From: an uncultured Psychrosphaera sp.
GTDB taxonomy: Bacteria > Pseudomonadota > Gammaproteobacteria > Enterobacterales > Alteromonadaceae
Direction: 5' to 3'
Assembly (NCBI RefSeq): GCF_947500655.1
Contig: NZ_CANMSK010000020.1
Span: forward strand, 1 to 64,000
Length of the DNA stretch: 64,000 bases
Numbering within the stretch: position 1 is the first letter of the stretch; the number at the start of each line of letters is the position of its first letter. A program made the translations under genes and the position numbers. The notes under the pieces were generated by a model. It was not told the origin of the DNA. It ran no database searches and saw only the letters and a list, made by a program, of their open reading frames with translations. Below, one piece after another: positions 35,529-45,579 of this stretch.

Positions 35529-37097
35529 ATGTTAAATAATGAATTAATCAACGCACTAAAAACTTACACCGCTAATATGCAACATGCTGTCACCTTAGTC
35601 TTAAATACTGGTGAGCATGCAAAACGCGATGAATTAAAACAATTCTTAACTCAAGTCGTGTCAGTATCTGACAATTTAAACTTAGTTGAGAAGTCATCTC
35701 CAGAGCTTCGCAGCTCAATTAGTTTTGGCTTGGAAGTGGATGGAAAATTTAACGGCATCTTTTTCTCAGGTATTCCAGGCGGTCATGAATTCAGCTCGCT
35801 AGTGTTAGCTATTTTACACTCTTCAGGTACTTCACTGAAGTTAGATGAGTCTATCCAATCGTTAATTAAAGGTGTAAGCAAAAAGCTGAAATTTGAAGTG
35901 TTTGTCAGCTTAAGCTGCCATAACTGTCCAGACGTTGTTCAGTCATTAAATCAGTTTGCGTTATTAAACCCAAACATTACAACTGAAATGATAGACGGTG
36001 GTTTATACCCAGAATTAATCGCTGAACGAAATATTCAAGGTGTGCCTAGCGTTTACTTAAATGGTGAAATATTCGCAAACGGGCAAATAGACACAGGTAA
36101 ATTGGTTGATAAGTTATTAATCGTAGACCCAGAAATATTGAACAATATCAAACAAGAAGCCTTGCCACAGCAAGATGTTACTGTAATTGGTGGTGGCCCA
36201 GCGGGCGTTGCAGCTGCTATTTATAGCGCCAGAAAAGGCTTAAAAGTAACTATGATAGCCGACCGAATTGGTGGTCAAGTGAAAGACACGGTTGGTATTG
36301 AAAACCTGATCTCTGTTCCAAAAACCACAGGACCAGAATTAACAGGCAATATGCAAAGTCATTTAGATGATTACGACATTACAATTAAAGAACATTTGCG
36401 TGTAGACAGAATTGAAAAAAGCAGTTCTGATAAAGCATCCGTTAAAAAGCTGCACCTATCAACAGGCGAAGTAATTGATAGTAAGACCATTATTTTAGCT
36501 ACAGGGGCAAAATGGCGTGAGCTTGGTGTCCCTGGAGAAAAAGAAAATATCGGCAACGGTGTAGCTTACTGCCCACATTGTGATGGTCCGTTCTTTAAAG
36601 GAAAAGAAGTTGCTGTTGTTGGTGGTGGTAACTCGGGAATAGAAGCTGCGTTAGATTTAGCCGGAATGGTTAATCACGTGACGGTATTTGAATTTATGCC
36701 AGATCTAAAAGCTGACCAAGTGTTAATAGATAAAGCGGAGAGTAATCCAAAGATCACTATTCTTAGGAATGTAGCAACCAAAGAAGTGATTGCAGAAAAT
36801 GGCAAAGTAACCGCACTTGATTACACAGATAGAGTGACTGGCGAAACTCATAGAGAAGCCTTAGCAGGAATATTTGTGCAAATAGGCTTAGTGCCAAATA
36901 GCGGTTTTGTTGATGGCGTAGTAGAGCTAACTCAGCACGGTGAAATTATTATTGATGCAAAGAGTCAAACGTCTGAGCCTGGTATTTTTGCTTGTGGTGA
37001 TGTCACTACGGTGCCTTACAAACAAATAGTTATCGCCATGGGCGAGGGCGCTAAAGCTTCACTTTCTGCCTTTGATTATATTATTAGAGAAAGTTAA
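35529..37097 (+). CDS. ahpF: AhpC reductase subunit AhpF
   Basis: 522-residue flavoprotein. The N-terminal tandem thioredoxin-like domain carries CHNC (Cys130, Cys133) and the C-terminal part is thioredoxin-reductase-like with FAD motif VIGGGPAGVAAA, NAD(P)H motif VVGGGNSGIEAA and redox CPHC (Cys348, Cys351). Electrons flow from NADH through FAD and both CxxC sites to AhpC. Followed by a strong terminator. Confidence 0.97.
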   Translation: MLNNELINALKTYTANMQHAVTLVLNTGEHAKRDELKQFLTQVVSVSDNLNLVEKSSPELRSSISFGLEVDGKFNGIFFSGIPGGHEFSSLVLAILHSSGTSLKLDESIQSLIKGVSKKLKFEVFVSLSCHNCPDVVQSLNQFALLNPNITTEMIDGGLYPELIAERNIQGVPSVYLNGEIFANGQIDTGKLVDKLLIVDPEILNNIKQEALPQQDVTVIGGGPAGVAAAIYSARKGLKVTMIADRIGGQVKDTVGIENLISVPKTTGPELTGNMQSHLDDYDITIKEHLRVDRIEKSSSDKASVKKLHLSTGEVIDSKTIILATGAKWRELGVPGEKENIGNGVAYCPHCDGPFFKGKEVAVVGGGNSGIEAALDLAGMVNHVTVFEFMPDLKADQVLIDKAESNPKITILRNVATKEVIAENGKVTALDYTDRVTGETHREALAGIFVQIGLVPNSGFVDGVVELTQHGEIIIDAKSQTSEPGIFACGDVTTVPYKQIVIAMGEGAKASLSAFDYIIRES

Positions 37098-37171
37098 TTA
37101 CTGTTATTCATCCTTTGTTACAAATTGACTAACTGAATAAGTTGATTTGAAAGCAGAGTTGAAAGATATTT

Positions 37172-37206
37172 AATGCCGCTTAGTTATTTACTAAGCGGCA
37201 TTTTTT
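37172..37206 (+). terminator. Terminator after ahpF
   Basis: The 12-bp arms AATGCCGCTTAG and CTAAGCGGCATT flank a 7-nt loop, followed by six T. Confidence 0.9.
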
Positions 37207-37367
37207 GTATGTGTGGTATTACATTCTATGGTTAAGATTAAGGCTAAGTGCAATTTGGCCGATAGTTAAAAAGAGTCACCATTTTTTCAAGTTAAATAAA
37301 ACTAACTAAAAATAAATAAAAAAAGCTAGGTGCTCTGTAAGGTTAATGCTTGAGGGGAGGAGATATA

Positions 37368-38207
37368 TTGATAGATAAAGTGAAATTGAAACCTGCTGCC
37401 ATTCATTATGTTTATGAACAAAGTTTGGTTTGGCGCATAGCTATTTGCCGTATTGCAGTGTGTTTAGCTTTGATGTTTAGTTTCTCTGCTACGTCTTGTG
37501 AATTGCTGATCAAAGTAGCGAGTAGTTATCAATGGCCTCCTTATATTTATAAATCTAATGGTAAATTGGTTGGTTTAGAAGTAGAAATCTTAGATTCAAT
37601 ATTAAGTAAAACGCCATTTTGCCGAGAGTTTGTTGAAATGCCCTCATCAAGTCGAGGGTTTGAAGAATTAAAAAATAAACGTGTAGATATGCTTATCGGC
37701 GCGAGTTTTCATCCAGACAGAGAACTGTTTTCACAATTCAGCACCTCTTACCGAGATGAAAAGATGGTGATTTTTGCTCAGAAAAAAACTTCACTGTATC
37801 CCAGTATTATCGATAACCAAGAATATTTACAGCAAGTAAACGTTAAAAATAACATCATAGCAATTAACCAAGGTAGTGTTTATGGTGATGATTTTAATAA
37901 TTTTTTAGGACGTTACAAAGGCAGTATTATTAACACAACATTAGCCAAACAACGTTTTGATTTACTAAAAAAAGATCGTATTGATTACGCAATAGAAGAT
38001 GAGTTAACCGGAATTTATCTGTTAACCGATGAAAATTATTCCAATGATATTATCAATACAAAAATGGTGGTTAATTTTGACTCTATTTATTATATGTTAA
38101 GGCTTGGTCTTATGTCTGATACTCAATTGGATGTATTTAATAAAGCCATTAAAGACAGTGAACCTATTATCAAAAAAATAGTAAAAAAGTACTCATCTAG
38201 TTATTAA
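37368..38207 (+). CDS. Periplasmic solute-binding domain protein (SBP_bac_3-like)
   Basis: About 279 residues. A TTG start at 37368 is preferred because GGGGAGGAG lies 5-6 nt before it; no ATG is suitably placed. The signal sequence is followed by VASSYQWPPYIYKSNGKLVG, a typical type-3 solute-binding fold start, and ending FNKAIKDSEPIIKKI. Such stand-alone proteins in this order often bind amino acids or act as sensors. No permease genes are near. Confidence 0.75.
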   Translation: MIDKVKLKPAAIHYVYEQSLVWRIAICRIAVCLALMFSFSATSCELLIKVASSYQWPPYIYKSNGKLVGLEVEILDSILSKTPFCREFVEMPSSSRGFEELKNKRVDMLIGASFHPDRELFSQFSTSYRDEKMVIFAQKKTSLYPSIIDNQEYLQQVNVKNNIIAINQGSVYGDDFNNFLGRYKGSIINTTLAKQRFDLLKKDRIDYAIEDELTGIYLLTDENYSNDIINTKMVVNFDSIYYMLRLGLMSDTQLDVFNKAIKDSEPIIKKIVKKYSSSY

Positions 38208-38455
38208 AGTCAGTTGCCCTCAGTTAAAAAAGCATATCAAGTTAACCTTATTCTAAATCTCATAAGTTATTGCGTAATAAATTACATTTGCTGTGATGCA
38301 TTACTACTCAATCCACCAACTCTTATGTATAATCGCGCCATTAAAATTTTTCCAACTAACGACAGTTAAAAGCACACTAAGCACGATATTTATTAGAGCG
38401 ATTTTTAGTGTCGGTTTTAGTGTTCCCGTTAGCACCCCGATAAAAGAAAATATAA

Positions 38456-40045
38456 ATGACAGATGTTCAGTTAAACAAAGAAATAGAGTGCCGACGCACG
38501 TTTGCGATTATCTCGCATCCAGATGCCGGTAAAACCACCATTACAGAAAAAGTATTATTGTACGGAAACCACTTACAAAAAGCCGGTACGGTAAAAGGTC
38601 GTGGGTCAAACCAACACGCTAAATCTGACTGGATGGAAATGGAAAAAGACCGTGGTATTTCTATTACAACCTCTGTTATGCAATTTCCTTACAAAGGCAG
38701 CTTAGTTAACTTATTGGATACTCCAGGACACGAAGACTTCTCGGAAGATACTTATCGTACGCTTACAGCAGTAGATTCATGTTTAATGGTTATCGACGCG
38801 GCAAAAGGTGTAGAAGACCGTACTCGTAAATTAATGGAAGTAACCCGTTTACGTGATACGCCAATTATTACCTTTATGAACAAAGTCGACCGTGATATTC
38901 GTGATCCAATGGAAGTATTGGACGAAGTTGAAGACGAATTGAAAATCGCTTGTGCGCCAATTACTTGGCCAATCGGTTGCGGTAAATTATTTAAAGGTGT
39001 TTATCATATTCACCGTGATGAAGTCATTTTATACCAAACAGGCCAAGGTCATACGGTTCAAGAAGTTAACATCATTAAAGGGTTAAATAACCCAGATATT
39101 GATGAAGCCATTGGTGAAGATTTAGCCTTACAAATGCGTGAAGAGCTAGAGCTGGTTATTGGTGCATCTCATGAATTTGACCGTGAATTATTTTTAGCCG
39201 GTGAACTAACGCCAGTATTTTTTGGTACTGCACTTGGTAACTTTGGTGTTGATCACATGTTAGATGGATTAACCGAGTGGGCTCCAACGCCAATGCCACG
39301 TAAAACATCGGAACGTGACGTTGTGGCTAATGAAGATAGCTTTTCTGGTTTTATATTTAAAATCCAAGCTAACATGGATCCAAAGCATCGTGACCGAGTT
39401 GCATTTATGCGAATTGTGTCAGGAAAATACGAAAAGGGCATGAAGATGAAACATGTTCGTATCAGTAAAGATGTTCGTATTTCAGACGCATTAACCTTTG
39501 TAGCCGGTGACCGTTCAGCGGTTGAAGAAGCATATCCCGGCGATATTATTGGTTTACATAACCACGGCACAATACAAATTGGCGATACTTTCACTCAAGG
39601 TGAAAACTTTAAGTTCTCAGGTATTCCAAACTTTGCACCAGAGTTATTCCGTCGTATTCGTTTAAAAGATCCATTAAAACAAAAACAATTGTTAAAAGGT
39701 CTTATCCAGTTATCGGAAGAAGGTGCTGTACAGTTATTTAGACCTCTTGATAACAACGACTTAATCGTAGGCGCCGTGGGTATTCTTCAGTTTGACGTAG
39801 TAGTCCAACGCTTAAAGTCTGAATACAACGTTGAAGCAATTTACGAAGCCATCAATGTAGCAACAGCACGTTGGGTAAGTTGCGAAGACGATAAAAAATT
39901 CGATGAATTTAGACGTAAGTGTTCAACAAATTTAGCGCTAGATGGCGGTGATAACTTAACGTATATCGCGCCAACAAGAGTGAATTTGAATTTGTCCAAA
40001 GAGCGATATCCTGAGGTAGTGTTTACAGAAACACGTGAACACTAA
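38456..40045 (+). CDS. prfC: Peptide chain release factor 3
   Basis: 529-residue translational GTPase. GTP-binding motifs are SHPDAGKTT (G1), DTPGHEDF (G3) and NKVDR (G4). RF3 recycles RF1/RF2 from the ribosome. Length is as in E. coli (529). A TATAAT at 38328-38333 could be its -10. It is followed by the tandem repeat region. Confidence 0.96.
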   Translation: MTDVQLNKEIECRRTFAIISHPDAGKTTITEKVLLYGNHLQKAGTVKGRGSNQHAKSDWMEMEKDRGISITTSVMQFPYKGSLVNLLDTPGHEDFSEDTYRTLTAVDSCLMVIDAAKGVEDRTRKLMEVTRLRDTPIITFMNKVDRDIRDPMEVLDEVEDELKIACAPITWPIGCGKLFKGVYHIHRDEVILYQTGQGHTVQEVNIIKGLNNPDIDEAIGEDLALQMREELELVIGASHEFDRELFLAGELTPVFFGTALGNFGVDHMLDGLTEWAPTPMPRKTSERDVVANEDSFSGFIFKIQANMDPKHRDRVAFMRIVSGKYEKGMKMKHVRISKDVRISDALTFVAGDRSAVEEAYPGDIIGLHNHGTIQIGDTFTQGENFKFSGIPNFAPELFRRIRLKDPLKQKQLLKGLIQLSEEGAVQLFRPLDNNDLIVGAVGILQFDVVVQRLKSEYNVEAIYEAINVATARWVSCEDDKKFDEFRRKCSTNLALDGGDNLTYIAPTRVNLNLSKERYPEVVFTETREH

Positions 40046-40514
40046 AAACTGATTTGATTATTGCTCTGTTGTACGATCTCGTTGTCCAAAGTGCTCGTGT
40101 ATTGGCATACACTGTGCGCTTTGTCCTAGACCTCGAACAACATAGCTTCAATCAAAAAGCAGTTTATTTGAACTGATATTTGCTGAATCGTCCGATCTTA
40201 TCGTTCGAAGTGCTCATGTATTGGCATACATTGCGCGCTTCTTACTCAACCTCGAACGATTCACCTGCAATTAGAATCAAAAGATAAACTGATTTGATTA
40301 TTGTTATTTTCTAAGTCTTTGTCCTAGACCTCGAACAACATAGCTTCAATCAAAAAACAGTTTATTTGAACTAATATTTGCTGAATTGTCCGGTTTTATT
40401 ATTGGAACGATTCATCTGCAATTAGAATCAAAAGATAAACTGATTTGATTATTGTTATTTTCTAAGTCTTTATCCTAGACCTCGAACAAAGTAGCTTCAA
40501 TCAAAAAACAGTTT
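40046..40514. repeat. Five-unit tandem repeat, A-B-A-B-A
   Basis: Units: A1 40046-40165 (120 bp), B1 40166-40285 (120 bp), A2 40286-40363 (78 bp), B2 40364-40436 (73 bp), A3 40437-40514 (78 bp). A units begin AAACTGATTTGATTATTG and end CTTCAATCAAAAAACAGTTT, which can pair with each other. A1 and B1 share a centre, CATGTATTGGCATACATTG or a close variant, that is itself an inverted repeat; A2, B2 and A3 have lost it. No coding sequence. Starts one base after the prfC stop. Confidence 0.85.
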
Positions 40515-40542
40515 TGCGTGAAGTAGTATTTAAGTTACGCTT

Positions 40543-40591
40543 TTACAGCTTACAGCTTACAGCTTACAGCTTACAGCTTACAGCTTACAGC
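40543..40591 (+). repeat. Heptanucleotide repeat (TTACAGC)x7
   Basis: Seven perfect tandem copies of TTACAGC, ending 62 bp before the argS start. Repeats of this kind can change copy number by slippage and alter promoter spacing. Confidence 0.95.
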
Positions 40592-40653
40592 TTGTATTTT
40601 TAATTTATACAGTTAGACCGAGTAAAAAATAAGACTCAGCAAGGTAAAAAAGA

Positions 40654-42390
40654 ATGAATGTTTTTCAGCTAGTACAAGACAGATTTAAACAAGCGTTAGC
40701 CAAAATTGAAGGAGCTGAAAATGCGCCTGCGCCTTTAGCACGTAGTAATCGCCCTGAGTTTGGTGAGTATCAATTTAATGGTGCGATGGCACTAGCTAAA
40801 ATGCTTAAACAAAACCCTCGTCAAATTGCACAACAAATATTAGATGTTGTTGAATTGGATGATGTAGCTGAAAGCTTAGAAATTGCAGGGCCTGGGTTTA
40901 TTAACGTTAAGTTAAAACCACAGTGGTTAGCAAAGCAAGTAGAAACCGCGCTGTCTGACGCACGTTTATCTGTTGCAAAAGAACCAGCTCAAACGGTTGT
41001 TGTTGATTTGTCAGCACCAAACCTAGCTAAAGAAATGCATGTTGGTCATTTACGCTCAACCATTATTGGTGATGCGGTTGCTAACGTGATTGATTTTCTT
41101 GGTCATAAAGTTATTCGTCAAAATCACATGGGTGATTGGGGCACGCAATTTGGTATGTTGATTGCGCATTTACAAGACAAGTTACAAGCGTCAGAAGTAG
41201 CAACAACGGCATTGTCAGATTTAGAAGATTTTTACCGTCAGGCTAAAATTCGTTTTGACGAAGAAGAAGGCTTTGCTGACAGAGCAAGAGCTTACGTAGT
41301 TAAATTACAGGGCGGTGACGCTGAATGTAAAAAGCTTTGGCAGCAGTTTATCGACGTGTCTATTTTACACAGTGAACAAGTTTACAAAAAACTAAACGTA
41401 AACTTAAAACACGAAGACATTATGGGCGAAAGTGCTTACAACCCAATGTTAGCGGACGTAGTTGCTGATCTTAAACAACAAGGTATTGTGGTTGAATCGC
41501 AAGGTGCTCAAGCTGTATTTTTACAAGAGTTAGCCAATAAAGACGGTGAGCCTTCAGTGTTTATTGTTGAAAAATCAGGCGGTGGTTTTTTATATTCCAC
41601 AACGGATTTAGCCGCAATGAAGTATCGTTCTTTTGAACTAGGTGCTGACCGCATTATTATCTTCACGGATGCTCGTCAAGCGTATCACTTTAAACAAGCA
41701 GAATTGGTTGGTCGTAAAGGCGGATTAATTAAAGAGTCGACGACTTACGAACATGGCCCGTTTGGCATGATGTTAGGTAAAGACGGCAAGCCATTTAAAA
41801 CTCGTACTGGCGGTACCGTTAAGCTTGTTGAATTATTAGATGAAGCGGTCGAACGTGCTGAAAAATTATTAGCAGAACGTGAATCTGGTTTAACGGCAGA
41901 AGAGCAAAAAGAAATTGCTCGTAAAGTAGGTATTGGCGCAATCAAGTACGCGGATTTAAGTAAAAACCGTACTACCGATTACATTTTTAACTGGGACACT
42001 ATGCTCAGCTTTGAAGGTGATACTGCACCATATTTACAATACGCTTATACACGTATTAAAAGTATTTTCCGTAAAGCTGGGTTGGACGCGCAAACATTTA
42101 CTGCGCCTGTGATCATTGAAGCGGAACAAGAAAAAGCATTAGCGGTTAAGTTATTACAGTTTGTGGAAGCCATTAATGGCGTAAGCGCAAACTTAACCCC
42201 ACATTTGTTATGTTCATACTTGTACGAACTTTCAAGCCTGTTTATGACCTTCTACGAAGCATGCCCAATGTTAAAAGACGGCATTGAAGAAGAAACCAAA
42301 AACAGCCGCTTAGCGTTAAGTTTGTTAGTGGCGAATACCTTACAAAAAGGTCTGGATTTGTTAGGTATAGAAACAATGGAGAAAATGTAA
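40654..42390 (+). CDS. argS: Arginyl-tRNA synthetase
   Basis: 578-residue class I synthetase. The N-terminal Add1 domain is followed by [16 protein letters not shown], containing the HVGH version of the HIGH signature, and a C-terminal anticodon-binding domain ([20 protein letters not shown] region). Complete and of usual length. Its 5' region has the seven-copy heptamer repeat. Confidence 0.97.
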   Translation: MNVFQLVQDRFKQALAKIEGAENAPAPLARSNRPEFGEYQFNGAMALAKMLKQNPRQIAQQILDVVELDDVAESLEIAGPGFINVKLKPQWLAKQVETALSDARLSVAKEPAQTVVVDLSAPNLAKEMHVGHLRSTIIGDAVANVIDFLGHKVIRQNHMGDWGTQFGMLIAHLQDKLQASEVATTALSDLEDFYRQAKIRFDEEEGFADRARAYVVKLQGGDAECKKLWQQFIDVSILHSEQVYKKLNVNLKHEDIMGESAYNPMLADVVADLKQQGIVVESQGAQAVFLQELANKDGEPSVFIVEKSGGGFLYSTTDLAAMKYRSFELGADRIIIFTDARQAYHFKQAELVGRKGGLIKESTTYEHGPFGMMLGKDGKPFKTRTGGTVKLVELLDEAVERAEKLLAERESGLTAEEQKEIARKVGIGAIKYADLSKNRTTDYIFNWDTMLSFEGDTAPYLQYAYTRIKSIFRKAGLDAQTFTAPVIIEAEQEKALAVKLLQFVEAINGVSANLTPHLLCSYLYELSSLFMTFYEACPMLKDGIEEETKNSRLALSLLVANTLQKGLDLLGIETMEKM

Positions 42391-42445
42391 TTTTCTTTAG
42401 TATTTAAAGATACTGTTTATATTGAAACATCTTTTACGTCATAGA

Positions 42446-42473
42446 AACGAAGCCAAATGGCTTCGTTTTTTTG
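42446..42473 (+). terminator. Terminator after argS
   Basis: AACGAAGCC-AAAT-GGCTTCGTT stem followed by a T-run. Confidence 0.88.
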
Positions 42474-42595
42474 TTTTTAAAAGGAAATTAAGTATTAACA
42501 ATGGAGTTAAGTAAACCGATTGGTAAGTTTAATTGAATCAGGTTAATATCAGTTGCGTATTAATCAACCAGATATAACAAGCCAAGGGAGCTTAT

Positions 42596-43990
42596 ATGTT
42601 AAAGCACGTAGTTTCACTGTTAGTACTATTTGTACTGAGCAGTTGTAGTGCCGATGACTCAAATGATGAGTCTGACACGATTGCTAATATCGCCAGTAGT
42701 GTTACATCGGGAGATATTACTTTTAATTTTGCTGAGAATTATGAAACAGGCCAGTTTTTAGATGGTCAATGGTGGGTTCATAATAATGGCGGAAACGTAG
42801 AAATAACTTCTATTACGCCAGACTCATTTGATGATAATGGTCGGGTACGTAATGGCGCTGAAATAAACCCTCTTAATGAAAGTACCCAAGGATTTGACGG
42901 TCTTAGAGACTTGGACGTCATTAATACGGATATGGCGTATGACCCAAGTAAAAATGTCGACCCAGGTAATACGGGAGGCTCATTAATAGTGTCGCCTGGA
43001 GATTCAGTGATTAAAGCGATTTCTAAACAAGAGAATACGCAACGTCCATTTATTACTCAAGCGGCAATATTAACTGTACTGAGCGAAACTCCTCCAACTA
43101 ATTCATTCCGTCCAGCTTATGTGGGAACTGACAAAACGATTACGGCCACATTAGATGACTTGAATTTTGATGTGTTAGGTAAGTATGCTCGCTTAGAAAC
43201 CACTCCTGACATCAGTGAATATGTTCCATATATTGAAGGGGTTTGGTTAGATCACAATACTGAATGGACACAACGTGAAATTCATCCAGAATCATCAATG
43301 CCTCTTTATGGCCGTGAACTTGGCAAGTTAACTGGTATTATTGGTTTGCAATTACAACTTGATTATACCGATGCTGAAAAGCAAGATGCCTTAGTTGCTA
43401 TGGTTCAATACGGCATTGATATTTATGGTGTATTAGGGAATGGGCCAATAGACGGTAAAGAAGGTTATTATTGGTATAACAGTGGCGGACACAATCAAGG
43501 GCGTAAATTACCTTTGTTAATCGCTGGCTTAGTTCTTAATCATTCAGGTATGTTAGCCGCAGCAGATGCTGATAATGGTAATAATTTGTTGTTTTCAGAA
43601 GATCAGCAAACTTTTTATGTCAGTCAAACTGAGATAGACAGAAGCGTTGCAGATGATGACGAAGACCAAATAGATTACACAAGTGAGGATTTAGGTTTAC
43701 CTGAGTGGGGAATTCGTTATTGGGACGGAACTGCCAATTTTTTAAATGCAGATTGGGGCTCAAGATATCGTACCGTTACAGGTAATGTTTATGTTGTTAC
43801 CACGTTAGCGGTAAGAATGATGGGGGCAACAGAACACTGGGGCTGGCCAGCCATGTTTGATTACACAGACCGTTACTTTTCAATTCAAGGGGATGGTGTT
43901 TCTGATAGTTTATTTGGTAATAACATCGATACATCAGCAGCTGAATTGTGGAATGCATATGCAGAGCAATTAGATTCAAATGCTAATTAA
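42596..43990 (+). CDS. Lipoprotein of unknown function, paralog 1
   Basis: 464 residues with lipobox LSSCSA and an Asp/Ser-rich linker. Two regions are visible: an N-terminal beta-rich part (SGDITFNF, DGQWWVHNNGGNVEI) and a helical C-terminal part with WLDHNTEWTQREIHPESSMP and GGHNQGRKLPLLIAGLVL. The helical part recalls alpha/alpha-barrel carbohydrate enzymes, but I cannot place it in a family. The next gene is a close paralog, with the same GGAGCTTATATG start context. Possibly secreted to the cell surface for polysaccharide work. Confidence 0.65.
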   Translation: MLKHVVSLLVLFVLSSCSADDSNDESDTIANIASSVTSGDITFNFAENYETGQFLDGQWWVHNNGGNVEITSITPDSFDDNGRVRNGAEINPLNESTQGFDGLRDLDVINTDMAYDPSKNVDPGNTGGSLIVSPGDSVIKAISKQENTQRPFITQAAILTVLSETPPTNSFRPAYVGTDKTITATLDDLNFDVLGKYARLETTPDISEYVPYIEGVWLDHNTEWTQREIHPESSMPLYGRELGKLTGIIGLQLQLDYTDAEKQDALVAMVQYGIDIYGVLGNGPIDGKEGYYWYNSGGHNQGRKLPLLIAGLVLNHSGMLAAADADNGNNLLFSEDQQTFYVSQTEIDRSVADDDEDQIDYTSEDLGLPEWGIRYWDGTANFLNADWGSRYRTVTGNVYVVTTLAVRMMGATEHWGWPAMFDYTDRYFSIQGDGVSDSLFGNNIDTSAAELWNAYAEQLDSNAN

Positions 43991-44015
43991 ATTTAAAGTG
44001 AACGGAGGAGCTTAT

Positions 44016-45476
44016 ATGAAACACTGTATTCTTATATTGTTAACGTTGTTTACCCTAAGTGGGTGTGGTTCAGATGATTCAGATAACTCTGAGGATATGA
44101 TCGCCGAGGTTACCGAAATTATAGAAAATTCCGATACAACAGATGATTCAGATACAACTGATGACTCCGAAGTAATAGGGGTTAATAGTGTAAAATCAGG
44201 GGATATTACTTTTAATTTTTCGCAGGAATATGAATCCGGTCAGTTTTTAGATGGTCAATGGTGGGTTCATAATAATGGCGGAAACGTAGAAATTACTTCT
44301 ATTACACCAGACTCATTTGATGATAATGGCCGGGTACGTAATGGCGCTGAAATAAACCCTCTTAATGAAAGTAGCCAAGGATTTGATGGACTTAAAGATA
44401 TTGGTGAAACCGCTGATATGTCTTATGAGCCAACTAAAAATGTAGATCCTGGTATTACAGGTGAGTCACTGATTGTATCTGTTGGCGATTCAGTGATTAA
44501 GGCAATTTCCCGAGAAGGAAATGATAACCGTCCATTTATTTCGCAAGCTGCGATCTTAACTGTATTAAATGAAGCACCTCCAGCTAATTCATTCCGTCCC
44601 GCTTATGTTGACACTAGTAACACTATTATTGCTACATTAGATGATTTGAATTTTGATGTGTTAGGTAAGTATGCGCCTTTGGAAACAACACCAGATATTA
44701 GTGAATATTTACCTTATGTTGAAGGGGTTTGGTTAGATCACAATACAGAATGGACACAACGTGAGATACATCCAGAATCCTCAATGCCTGCTTATGGCCG
44801 AGAATTAGCCAAGTTAACCAGTATTGTAGGTTTACAATTACAGCTTGATTATACCGATGCTGAAAAACAAGATGTGTTAGTTGCTATGGTGCAATATGCA
44901 ATTGATCTTTATGGTGTTTTAGGAAATGGCACTATTGATGATAAAGAAAATTATTACTGGTATAACAATGGCGGGCATAATCAAGGTCGTAAGTTACCTT
45001 TGTTAATTGGTGGTTTGGTACTTGATCATGCAGGCATGTTAGCCGCGGTAAATGCTGAAGGTGGTGATAATTTGTTGTTTCAAGAAGATCATCAAACCTT
45101 CTATGTAAGCCAAACGGAAATTGATGCCACCGTTAATAACGATGATGAAGACTTGGAAGATTACACAAGCGCAGATATTGGTTTACCTGAGTGGGGGATC
45201 CGCGCCTGGGATCAAGCAAATTCATTGGATGCTGATTGGGGATCTAGATATCGTACAGTAACAGGCAATACTTATGTTGTTACCTCGTTAGCTGTAAGAA
45301 TGATGGATGCAACGGAACAATGGAATTGGCCTGCATTTTTTGATTATTCAGATCGTTATTTCTCCATTGAAAGTGAAGGCGTATCTGACAGCCTAGAAGG
45401 TAATAGTATTATGACTTCAAGTGCTGAATTGTGGAACGTTTATCGAGCAGAACTTGGTGACAACGATTATGACTAG
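44016..45476 (+). CDS. Lipoprotein of unknown function, paralog 2
   Basis: 486 residues from ATG 44016 (GGAGGAG upstream); an ATG at 43980 overlaps the previous gene and is unlikely. Lipobox LSGCGS, then a longer Asp/Thr repeat linker (TTDDSDTTDDSEV). The rest aligns with paralog 1 throughout; the segment from about 44214 to 44390 is nearly identical at DNA level to 42730-42900, including silent sites. That suggests recent duplication or gene conversion. Function unknown. Confidence 0.65.
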   Translation: MKHCILILLTLFTLSGCGSDDSDNSEDMIAEVTEIIENSDTTDDSDTTDDSEVIGVNSVKSGDITFNFSQEYESGQFLDGQWWVHNNGGNVEITSITPDSFDDNGRVRNGAEINPLNESSQGFDGLKDIGETADMSYEPTKNVDPGITGESLIVSVGDSVIKAISREGNDNRPFISQAAILTVLNEAPPANSFRPAYVDTSNTIIATLDDLNFDVLGKYAPLETTPDISEYLPYVEGVWLDHNTEWTQREIHPESSMPAYGRELAKLTSIVGLQLQLDYTDAEKQDVLVAMVQYAIDLYGVLGNGTIDDKENYYWYNNGGHNQGRKLPLLIGGLVLDHAGMLAAVNAEGGDNLLFQEDHQTFYVSQTEIDATVNNDDEDLEDYTSADIGLPEWGIRAWDQANSLDADWGSRYRTVTGNTYVVTSLAVRMMDATEQWNWPAFFDYSDRYFSIESEGVSDSLEGNSIMTSSAELWNVYRAELGDNDYD

Positions 45477-45510
45477 TTTATTGAATAAAACAGCTCGATA
45501 GCTGAAATAA

Positions 45511-45537
45511 AAAAAACAGCTCATTTGAGCTGTTTTT
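45511..45537. terminator. Bidirectional terminator between paralog 2 and dxs
   Basis: AAAAAACAGCTCA-TT-TGAGCTGTTTTTT with A and T tails, placed between convergent genes. Confidence 0.9.
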
Positions 45538-45579
45538 TTATGTGCGCTGTTTACTTAACGTATTTGCTACAAGAGCATT

